Source: Enoplosus armatus
Taxonomy: Eukaryota > Chordata > Actinopteri > Centrarchiformes > Enoplosidae
Length of the DNA: 64,000 bases
Reading direction: 5' to 3'
Assembly (NCBI RefSeq): GCF_043641665.1
Contig: NC_092196.1
Coordinates: 19,939,192-20,003,191, forward strand
This document shows, in pieces, positions 22,369 to 32,945 of this stretch. The position numbers and the translations under genes were made by a program. The first letter of the stretch is position 1. Each line of letters starts with the position of its first letter. Below the pieces are notes generated by a model. The model was given only the letters and a program-made list of their open reading frames with translations, did not search any database and was not told the DNA's origin.

Positions 22369-25300
22369 TCAAAGTGACGTTTGTTTTGTCTTTTCTCTTT
22401 CCGGAACATGGAGTGAACTTCCTGATCTGAAACACAGGAAGAAAGAGACATGAAAGCGGACTGGATTTAGAGATAAACATTATTGTGTTATTGTGTTGTT
22501 GATTTTATAAGTTATAATATAATAGTCAATAGTTTATAGTTTAGTTTTTGTTTTTACATGTGTGAATACTTTTGTCTGATGTTATGATTTCAGTGGAATC
22601 AATTGAAATAATATTACATTATTAAGTGTTTTTGAATACAGTTTCCATACTGTGACATTAATATCATTACCTTTCATTCTTGCCTTTGTTCTTGAGTATT
22701 TTGTGGGACGTCGTCGCTATAAAAACTACGACCAGAAAGCCAGCCACAGCAGCCAGTCCAGTGAAGACATTTTGCAGAAAGTTCACATCTTCACCTGAAA
22801 TTAAACAGAACGTACACAGAGAGCACATTTACATCCTAAGTATGTGTTTTTGGAGGGTTGGTGCTGATATTGAACGCCTTTAAAGGACCCATTGTTAGTT
22901 TTACACCATTTGCTTTATTGCAATTTTTCTTGCTTTTCTGCTTTTCCCTCTGAAAATATCTACATTTCCAAAACTGCAAAACCTGCAGAAACCAAAGAAC
23001 TACCTCTAGTCAGGCACTAAATCGCATCAACTCACCACATGATGGCGCTATAACAACTTGTCAACATTCTGTCTGTGTTTGAGATTCACAGGAAAGTCAG
23101 AAAATATTGAGAGACGGACTAATACGTTATTGGTTTTGGTCTTTTCATGGTTTTTGTTGACAATAAGAAACAAAATATAGGATATTTCCGGCATTGTTCT
23201 GTAATTATTTAACACACTTGGCATCAGATCTTTAGACCTTCTTTCTTAAAATCTTCACAAACTCACCATGACCGATGCCAGATCTACTTTCCAGCTTTAA
23301 CCTACAGTAGCTCTATGTCTGATTTGGACATATGTGAAGTCAGAAATGATGGATGAATGGCCTAGTAATGAAGGAGCAGGTGTTGGAGCGACACACTTTC
23401 GAGGCCACGGGGAGAGACTCATTAGTCTGATAAACTCACCCGGAGTATTAGTGCTAGTAACCAGCATGTGTTTGGTGGTATTCAGGTGGCCGTCGTTGAC
23501 CTCCGGCTGGATGCCCAGGATGTGACACATCAAGGGGTAGATGTTCACCGTCTCAAAGGGCCCCACCTCCAGGTTCTTGTGAAATGCTGGACCCACTGCC
23601 CTGAAGAAGGGCTTCATGTCCATTTCTTGGTTGTCAAAGCCGTGCTCGCCCTTGTGGAACTGAACCGGGAAATACTGCAAGGACACGCAGGAATGGAAAA
23701 CATAACTTGCATGACCCAGTTTGTTAGATTCAATTATTGTAAGCCAGTGATTTCAGTAAAATGTCCTTAATCAGCACACAGTTCTTCTTGCCTACTATTA
23801 TTCAGTCAGCAGAGGGAGGTATTGGCCAAGTGAGAGAGTCGTTTCCATGCTGTAGGATGAAAGCCGATTTTCTCTTTGTGACTGCTATCAACCGAAGAAA
23901 TCCCCAAAATGTCCATTTTCATAAAATATTTATTAAACATGCTTTTCCTCTTTGATAATTCTGTAGTGTATATCATGTTTATTATAACGGTGTGATAGAA
24001 ATATCACTATGTGGACTATCCCGGGTATCTCAGCAGTTATGTAACAGTCTCAACATGCTTATCCTTCTCTGAGATCAAACTAAAAGGAGTTTAAGTGGCC
24101 ATAAAGGGAGAGAACAAAGAGTCAGATACAGGCGTGATCGTGGCCGGGCGTGACCGATACACTTTAGATGACCCGTTTAATCAGCGGGTTCGCAGGACTG
24201 ATAAGGTTCCTCATATTCAGCATTTGAAAACATTTTAGGATTTAATTATTTTATTCTTTAAATTAAGTTATGGTTTGATGGCTCTCAGTACTGACTGGCA
24301 CATTCAGCTGCAGAGTTACCGTTACACCGCACACTCAGTTACTGAGTGTGGAGCCAAATGAAAACACCAATTTTGAATTTTGAATAGCTTCATGAAGCAT
24401 TTGAGAGCACTGCATGTCATCAGCCAGGCCTGGATTATCCTGAGGACGTGCAAATGCACTTGATTAAAATTGTAATGTACTAAGATTAAAATTTAACTCC
24501 TTGTTTCTGGTTGAAAAGTCCATTTTCACGATTTCCTATGAGCAAATTGCAATTGTTAATTTAAGTATTTCTGCTGTCAAGACTTTTCAAGAATATGTCT
24601 AGAATAAACTGGATGGCACGTAGAGATTGTGTACCGGGTTATTGGCCTGTATCAGTAATCAGTGCATGCCATTTGATGTCCATATAAGCAGTTAATTGAG
24701 TAATAATAATAATCACATAATTACTGACTGTTGTTAATAAATTACCAATACCATTACAGCATGAGTGAAAGCGTTGCAGCATCATAGTAGTCAGAAGTAA
24801 AGCTATCATCCTCTTTCGGTCTAGACCTGATCTATATGAAAAGTGCCCTGAGATATATATTCTGTTATGAGATAACATTTAATTGAACTGAATTAAAGTG
24901 ATGTTTTCCCATTTTGCGGCTGTTTTAAAGCTGCACGCTGCAACTCGGCACATTGATGGGGCACAAATGGCAACCTGAGGTAACTGTTTACTTTAAAGGG
25001 TAAATCAATAGGACTTGGAGTGGGCAGAAAACTGCTGCTGCGCGTCTCTCTACAGCTTTCAACTTTCCAGCATGTTTCATTTCTGGCCAAACCCAAGTCA
25101 GCAATGTCAGAGAAAACATGTGATTTGACATGTCTGATCTGATCGTTGCTGCAGCCCCTTAGTGAATGCGTAAGAGATAAAGAGAAAATGTGACTGTCTG
25201 TCAACGTACCCCGTTGATTACATATCCGGGGTCGGACCATAAGATGATGGGGAGGATACGATCATTTTTGGTGAAGTGGAGGCGCTCTGGCATGTCCTCC

Positions 25301-27009
25301 TTCTTGTACACATGGAGGTGTGGATGGGCCCCCTTCAAGGCGTTGTAGACCTTCTCCAGCTTGCCCGGCTTTGGCAACAGCATCCCAGAAGGGCCAAAGT
25401 CCACCAGGTGGAAGGACAGGTCACGGAACGAGAAGCCCGGGATCTTGGACAAGATGATCTCTTCCACCAGACCATTGCGGTACACAGAGGACATGCCGTG
25501 GTCGGCTGTGATGATGATGTTCAGGCGGTCGGTCAGCCCATTTTGTTCAGCTGAGCGTCGAATGTAGCCCACCGTTCGATCCACTTGCTTGACCATCTCC
25601 CGACGCTCCGGGGAGTCGGGGCCGTATTTGTGGCCCGTGCCATCTGGCTCACCAAAGTACAGGGATACAAAGTCCAGATCCTGGTCTCTGAACCAGCCCA
25701 TCACCTTGTCTGTGTTTTCTTGCCAAGCGGTCTCGTTCTTGTAGTTGTAAAGCAGAGGCTCCACTTCCCGCACCATAGCAACCTGTCCCTGGTAACTGGA
25801 AGCTGTGCCAGGAAAGTGAAGCGAGCCAGCCTTTAGGCCCTGGAATGGCAGGAAAAAGAGACGCATTAACATCACACACATGCATGAATATGACAAATGA
25901 GGGTGTGTGTACTGTTTACCGCCATGCCAAGGGTGCATCGGTTCACACGGCCAAATCAGTAGTTTCTAGATTTTTAGACATTTTCTTAAATGCTTAACTT
26001 TTTAGGCAAACTTACAGCAGCTGTCATTTGCATGCAGTTAACATCTATACCCGCCAAATGATTTAGCAATATAACTGCAGTGATCTACCTGAAATGATTC
26101 AGCAAGCTTTCAAAGGTGTTTTGTCAAGAGAAATGGTTTCTAGTGCTGTAAACAGCAAAACAGTCTCTCACAGTGATAAGATGGAAATTGTGCTGCACAG
26201 ACCTGTCGCTGCGCTGTGATCCAGATAGGCAGAGTCCCATTATCCCACCACTCATTCACAAACTGAGTCTGATAGTAAGGCTTCTTCTCGGTGGTGGTTG
26301 TGTTGAACCACATGTTGTGGATTACCCCGTGATTCTCAACGTAGCGGCCTACAGAAGAGAATCGCTGTCAGTCTGCTTGCACTCATTATTCATAGCGTGA
26401 CACATTCACATTAAAAATTCTATCAACTTAACGGGCTGAGTGGCATGACGCTTTTGGACAAGGTCTTATGACCAACTTCGGAGATTAGAGGAATTTAATT
26501 TCAAGGAAGTTAAATTTATTTTAGCTGGCACTGATGATTTGAGAGTCAAAATAAGAAAGGGAGCGCAGAATTCTTCCCTCAGTCATCCAAGCATAATTAT
26601 CTTACTCAGCTATAAAAGCTGTTGGACCCTGGGACATTCAATTACAACTAATTCCTTTTTCCCGTGGCTTTTTTCAATCCTTCCAAAGTAAACTCAGAGC
26701 GGTTTCCTATTCCACCATGATATGCAGATCCCCTGCCAACTGGAAGCACTGTTGTAGAAAATGAAACACTTTACCTGTCAAGAGGGTGAAGTGTGTAGGA
26801 CTGGTGATAGTGAGGTAAGGAGGTGTGACATACAGGGCTTTGACTCCATCCTTGGCCATTTTGTCGAGGTTTGGTGTGTCCACATCGCGGTCGTAATCCC
26901 ATCGGAAACCATCGAAGGAGATCAGCAGCACCTTCTGTCGCTGTTTGTTTGCCGGAGCTCCAAGGATGGACGAGGCCCAGAGGACGCAGAGGCTTGCAGT
27001 CCACAGCAT
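22369..27009 (-). CDS. enpp7: ectonucleotide pyrophosphatase/phosphodiesterase 7 (alkaline sphingomyelinase), complete, six coding exons
   Basis: ENPP7 cleaves sphingomyelin to ceramide and phosphocholine on the intestinal brush border. Coding exons are 26775-27009, 26203-26348, 25210-25839, 23440-23674, 22671-22794 and 22369-22426. The phases join to 475 codons; human ENPP7 is 458 aa. The ATG at 27009 has a good context (GCCATGC); the frame is open upstream but has no earlier ATG. A signal peptide covers about residues 1-18. Predicted metal and catalytic residues are all present: D33 (SFDGFRW), T69 (TITSPTHF), D193 and H197 (GEPDGTGHKYG), D240 and H241 (TADHGM) and H348 (GEHGFDN). N-glycosylation sequons include FNTT, DNGT and KNET. 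A membrane segment at about 426-444 and a short basic cytoplasmic tail complete a type I topology. ENPP6 or another paralogue is less likely because the motifs match ENPP7 and it neighbours cbx2. Confidence 0.95.
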
Positions 27010-27180
27010 GGCGAACACAGACACTTGACAGCTCTTAACTGACTCTATCCTCCAGCTAAACGCTCATTTACAAGACGATCCACCTCTCGCCATCTCACCT
27101 GAGGTTTCTGAAGCCAACAGCTTCCGAGCAAAGTTTCTCCAACTTATCTTATCTCGTAGATTGGACAGACTTTATCTCAG
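27010..27180 (-). promoter_or_regulatory. enpp7: enpp7 5' flank with clustered GATA motifs
   Basis: Read on the minus strand, the sequence at 27143-27155 is GAGATAAGATAAG, two overlapping GATA sites, and a third (GAGATAAA) is at 27171-27178. They lie 130-170 bp upstream of the start codon. GATA4/5/6 factors drive many enterocyte genes, so a GATA cluster fits a gut-expressed enzyme. No TATA box is evident. The motifs are seen directly; their use is inferred. Confidence 0.4.
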
Positions 27181-28458
27181 CACTTTCTGCATGCGGCCCG
27201 ATGATGTTTATGAGCCAATTTTACGGCTGGGAGTTGTGTTCACAGTGAATTTCCCCCCCTGTTTTGCTCTTGAGGACTGGCAGTAAAGCAGATTAATCTC
27301 TCTGGGCATCATGGCTGTTTGTTTCCCCCCCAACTCGCTTGTTGATGCTGTCTTTCTGTTTGTCTGCCTTCCCGTCTGTGTGTCGGAGTTTCCTGTGAAT
27401 CATTGACAATGGGGGAATGACACTTTGATGGGTTTCACCTTGAGTTGGGATGGTGCATGATTGATCTGACACCAGGAAAATGAAGAGGAAAATGAGAGTA
27501 TATATCTCTTCGTCAGCTAGCAGTGGTCTCCTGGGAAGAGAAGAACCTAATAGACATATTCATTTTAATAACTCTAATGTGTATATTAGCCCCAGGATAT
27601 TGTTAAAAAAATCTACATTGATTCTTTTAGCAATTGCCATGACGATGGACAAACTATTAAGCAGCCTCCTCAGTGTTTCAGCGCAGATCATACTCGGCGT
27701 TCTCATCCAGACATTATATATCACTGCATTGTGATATAACCTTATCAACGTCCATCAAATTGCTAGACAAGCTAACTCTTCAAATTTGTTCTTTATTGTG
27801 TGTGTCCTTGGCAGAGGTTCAAGGGAATTGTCCAATCTTTATGGAGATAAGGGATAACATTCATCAGCTTTCATTTACCTCATTCATATTCATTAGCTTT
27901 CTCATATTAACTCTATCCGCTCGTCGTCCAATGTCAGCAAGATTTGGAGTGTTTTGGACTGCTGAGACTGGTGCGAGTCTCAGATCTTTGCTATGAGAAC
28001 TTTATCAAACACACACACTCTGAACTTGAGGGCCAAGCAAACTTTATCTGACCCTCTCAATCCTGCACAGAATTTCCGCAGGGATTCTCACATTTTCTTG
28101 AAGGAGAAAAGTGAGGTTTTTGCCTTTAGCACTCCCTGCTGCCCATACACAACCACTGCAGTGCACCCTCCCCAGACTGAAAGCCAAAACTACTTCAACT
28201 GTTTGAGCCAGAGGATGTGTATTAGTAATACACAAATTAAGAACCTGGTATTTCCCAGGCTTAAAACGAAGTGTTAATTTATGACACCTTTGGTCCGTCG
28301 CCATCATCTATCTCCGTCACTACAACCCAAACAACTCTTGAACTTTAAATGGTTAAATTAGGTTTATTTTTATATTGACGGCTCTTGAATAAAAGTGACA
28401 AACACCCCCACACCGCCTCGCTTACTGGTTTATTTATTTTATGGGACGTTTCAGTCTA
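27181..28458. other. no gene recognised, upstream of enpp7
   Basis: Open frames at 27480-27734, 27673-27996 and 27993-28277 overlap, are AT-rich and match no family. I see nothing else. Confidence 0.45.
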
Positions 28459-28648
28459 AAAAACCTTCATGTACATTTTATGAGCAAGCATCACAGCACG
28501 CGTCCAATCAGAGGGAAGACAGGTATATGATAAAGTCCAAAGAATAAGGGAAGTAGATGATAGAACAGGTCTGTCTATACCTACCTGTTTCAGCCTAATT
28601 TTGTGGTCCTCTGATTGGATGCTTGTTCATATACCTAATAAAGGTTGT
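28459..28648. mobile_element. foldback (inverted-repeat) element
   Basis: Left arm 28459-28528 contains AAACCTTCATGTACATTTTA, TGAGCAAGCAT and CCAATCAGAGG then ACAGGTAT. Right arm 28576-28648 carries the inverse: ATACCTACCTGTTT, CCTCTGATTGG, ATGCTTGTTCATA and ACCTAATAAAGGTT. Arms are about 70 bp with indels around a 47-bp centre. The TACCTAATAAAGG-type end resembles a common fish nonautonomous DNA transposon. No coding capacity. Confidence 0.6.
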
Positions 28649-31600
28649 TTGAATCAACAAGAAACCAGCAGCATAAACCGGCAGTAATCAAGACAATCGA
28701 GAACCAAATGATTGCAGCCTACCTGGTTTCATATAAAATGGCTCTGAATAAACATGCAGAGTAAAGCTGCTCAGTTTTAGCCAGAGAAAATGTAAGTAGG
28801 TGTTTCAGTGCTGTGTGCCTGGATGTAAGGATTTATTCTAAGCTTTTAGACAATAGGCCTAAATGCCACCAGAGTTGTATATGTTTTTTCGCAGTATTTC
28901 TTTTAAAGTAAATCACAACATTTTCAGGTGTAGTACTTAATGAGTATACTTGTGAGGATTGTCAACTAACTCATCTCACGAACAACTCTTTGAATTTCCA
29001 CAGTACAAATAAAATGTTTACTCTTAAGTCAGAATGGCTGATGAAAGAGGGGTGAGATCGAAATGTAAAATACATGAACACAACCGCCCTTAATATGTGA
29101 AAATACAGTCTTAACTGCATCTGCATTCTGCTCACTTTGGAGTTTGAATGGCAAGCTGCTCCCTCCCCTGCTGTGACTGGAAGTAGACCATCAAGTTCAT
29201 GCCAGCGTGCCGAGATCGATGTGTTTTGAATTGTGAGCAAACAAACTTTTAATGCATGAATGGCTTATTATCAGGTTACATGCAAGTAAGTCCAAGCGTG
29301 AAAAGCCACAGGAAAACTCTGCACTGTATTCTCACCAAATAACTGCGCTTTCTTTAATACGACGACATTTTAACAGTCTGCCCAACACAGTTAATTGCCG
29401 TCATACTGGAGAAACCCAGTATGTTGTTTTATCAGCTTCGGTCGCCGGTAATCAAAGAGCTCAAACAAGGCTGAATGTAAAATATTGATCATACTCCAAA
29501 TGATCTGTGTAACCTGGAAACACAAACAGCATATGGACATCAGTCATAGGAGACTGGGTGGCTCCTTCGTCCACTCCTCAGTATCTGGCATGTTGTGATG
29601 CATGCTGATCCACCACGGATCAGGCCTACAGGCGACAACAAGCCCCCTCATGGAGCCGTCGTATCAGGGAAACTGACCAGATTTCAGCAGAGGGACTGGA
29701 CTTGACGGGGGAAGGGGGGAGGGTGCTTCTGGTGCAGCTGAATAATGGCCGTGGTGCTGCAAGGAGACTCCTCTTCACACCTGACAAACAGGACGCTCCA
29801 ACATATGTTCGCTCAGGGCCGCACCCAGGGCCGGAGATCCAGCATCGAGTGAACATGCAGGGAAAGCTGATGTCCTGAAAATGTATTTAATCCGTTTCAT
29901 TCACATCCATTGCTATTGTTGCTAGCTAGCTAGGTAGCATTAACTATCCAACGTCCGTGTCAGCACTTAATCAAACTGAATGTACACTCAGACTGACCCT
30001 GAGCACGAAGCCTTTATGTGAACGCTGCTCCTGTTCTGTGTGTTGAGGTTGATTTGATAACGATGAGATTAACATTTAGAGTGGGTGGCAGTCAGTTCCG
30101 CTTGAACGGCACAGTGTACGTAACATACTGTATTGAAATTGAACAGCAGGAATACGACGGCAGATATTCCTGTAATACAGTAGCTCTTCCTCCACCATGC
30201 AATCATTTTCTCTTCAGTCAACAGGCGTCTTGGATCCTCCGGTGCTGACCTGCAGTGTATCAGCTTTCCTCTCCACTAGTTCCTTCTTCGCTCTCTTGAA
30301 CAGTCTGTAGAGTTAACATGACTGTTCTTTCTTTGTTATTTAGTGGTGCATTACAACGAGGAAACATATGAAATCTAGTTAATGATCAGCTAGAAGCTCA
30401 CCATAAAAAATGCCATAAATATAGATTATACAGTACTATACTATACTGTTATACTGTAAGAGTTGATTTGTACTTTTACCTTGAAGCTTACCTCCCGACA
30501 ACAATTAACTCATGTCAGTAACCTGCTATGATGTGAGTGTCTAAGCCGCTAAGGGTGACATAAACGACAATATTTACATCAATATCTTTATTATGAATAA
30601 CAGATTTTTTTTAGTCAGGATCAAACAGCTTAGTTAAACCCGGTCTAATCAGACTGTTTTAGGGTCAGCAGCTTCTTGAAGTGAAGAGACTCCATTAAAC
30701 ATGTTCGTTTGGGTTAGGGTTAACACCAGGGGCGGCAGGTTCATCCCTGGGGGGGGGTGTGAATGTTCTTAATGAATCTCATGACAATCTTTCCTTTGAT
30801 TTTGATATTTATTGTGAATGTTCGTGTGGAAATTTTGGCCTGATGGTGGTGAAATGTCTCTAAAATCAGCCTCCAGCAAAAAAAAAACGCAAAGAAAATA
30901 TATTGACATTGGTGAGCCTACATGCAATATGCAGTATGTAATAAATGGCCATTATTACCCTGAAATATCTTTAAGTCTGGCATGCTTACCATGTGTGTGT
31001 ACTGTGTATATGTGTGTGTGTGTGTGTGAGGCCGCGAGCGGGAGAATGAAGGTGAGAGAATGAGTAAGAGCTGGGAGCAGAGTGGAGGAGGCTCAGGCTT
31101 GTGGAGGCAGCTAGGCTGATTTGCGGCTTCATTCCAGCGCGTGGGCCCTTTCAGGCTCTGTTGCCTGTAACAGGTTGACGTGATAAACCCTGTAGCCGAG
31201 CCAGTCAGATGTGGCACAGTGGAGGCGCCCTCCTCCTCGCTCCTCTCCCCTTGGCCTGGTGTCTCATTGTGGCGCTGTGGGGCTCCAGTGTGCTGGCATT
31301 ACACTTTCACACGGCAGTAATTGATTTCTTTAATTTGCTTCAAGAGAAACTGTTGTCAGCCAACCAGGCAGCCATTTTTCAGGCCACTTTAATTAAATGC
31401 CAGGTCTTTAGGTGTGATATGAAATTCGTTTGGCTCCTTTGATCTTCTACTCCTCAGACAATTCATTAACATTTTCGTTTCTGCTTTTATGTTTCACACA
31501 AAGCTTCAAAAAGGAGCTCATCAGTGACATTTCGGTTCCTGCGCTATACATTCAATCATTTATTTAAGTGTATTTAAACTAGAGATTAAGCGCAGTGTGG

Positions 31601-32471
31601 CTGTTTCACTCGAGATAGTACAGAGTCTGTAGAGCTTCAGCCAGCGGAGGAATTCAAGAGAATAAAAAAGCAGACCTCCGGTTGGGTGTCTTTTATTGGA
31701 GGCGCTGTTATATATTGTAACTGTTTCAGGTTACTAAACTGTACCTGAAGACAAGGAGATAATAGAATTAACTGCAGTCAATGTCAAACAAAGATGCAGG
31801 TCCATATTTCTCACTCTGGTGTCTCAGCTATATTAATCTGCATGTATGGTGAACAGGTTTCATCCCGATGGCCTTTGTCTTTTCCTCAACAATCGAAAGT
31901 GTCATTGGCCCTATAATCTGACGGGAATTACAGGTTTAATAGTGTCAAATCGCTTTTACATCTCGCATGTAATACCTGATGAAACAACACAGGGCAGGTG
32001 TACCTTCAGTCTAAAGCAGGAGAACCATTTATTTCAGCCGTAATAGCAGGGCAGCAGGCACACCTCCCTAATAATATCCTGATGCCTCCCCACTCGCTCT
32101 GACTCAGAGATCTTCTGAAAGGCCCCTCTCCACTCATCCTCTCCGAGTGGCCTTCCTCTCATGGAGATGAACAGCAGCTGCCTCTTCCTGCCTCCCACCA
32201 TACGTCAACACATCAGCACCACTCTGCTGCCTGCCTGCCTGCCTTCAAACGCCAAAAAATATGAGGCTCGCTAAACCCGAAAGAATAGCTTGCAGTTCAT
32301 ATTACAATGGTTGATGTGTATTGACAAAAATATTTTTTGCTGCTGAAAACCTGAGTTACAGCTTGCAGGGCAGGATTTTGTGTAGTAGCGGTGGAATTTA
32401 GAGGAAAATCTAGGGAATGTATGAAATTATTATGCAAAACCTCTCTGCATAGGTGAGGTAGCCTACATTTT
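28649..32471. other. no gene recognised
   Basis: Contains a (TG)n run at about 31011-31028 and a G-run near 30749. A homeodomain-motif-rich stretch at about 31300-31400 (CAGTAATTGATTTCTTTAAT, CACTTTAATTAAATGCC) could be a regulatory element. No supported exon. Confidence 0.45.
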
Positions 32472-32945
32472 TAGCCACGTTAGCAGCATGCCTCTTTAGT
32501 GAAATACCTCAGGTGTAATTTTGTCCAGATATCCATAGTCCCCAGAGGATGAATCTCAATGACTTTGATCCCCTGACCTTTCGTCCAGCGTCACCGACGC
32601 ATCAGAGTTTTCACTTATCCAGTGAAAAGTGACATTTAGCATTCCTGGTTCCCAGACGATAAATCTTAAAGACCTTGGAGATCCTCTCACCTTTCCTGTA
32701 GCACAGCCTTAAGGTTCACATTTGTGGTTTTGAGTGAAATATCTCAACAGCTATTGGATGGTTTGGTTTATGACCAAATACCTGCAAAACTAATGGCATT
32801 CTCGTCGGTCTCAGCTGATGGTGAACATGCTAAACATTACACACGTGCACGTTAGCATTGTCATCGTGAGTATGTCAGTATACTGATGTTAGCATTTAGC
32901 TCAAAGCACCACTGTGCCTAAGTATGGCATTACAGAGCTGCTAGT
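32472..32945 (-). mobile_element. nonautonomous fish repeat with terminal inverted repeats
   Basis: Begins TTTTTAGCCACGTTAGCAGC and ends AGAGCTGCTAGTGTGCT; the ends are imperfect inverted repeats of about 14 bp. Inside are GAAATATCTCAACAGCTATT, GGTTTATGACCAAATACCTG, TGGTGAACATGCTAAACATT and TTAGCATTTAGCTCAAAGCA, the ordered landmarks of a very common percomorph repeat. The terminal repeats suggest a DNA-transposon derivative. No transposase frame. Confidence 0.75.

Noticed and set aside
25276..25836. Plus-strand frames inside enpp7 exon 3
   Set aside because: Antisense shadows of the confirmed enpp7 coding exon.
29609..29878. Ninety-codon plus-strand open stretch without a start codon
   Set aside because: GC-rich and of a length expected by chance; no motif and no convincing flanking splice sites.
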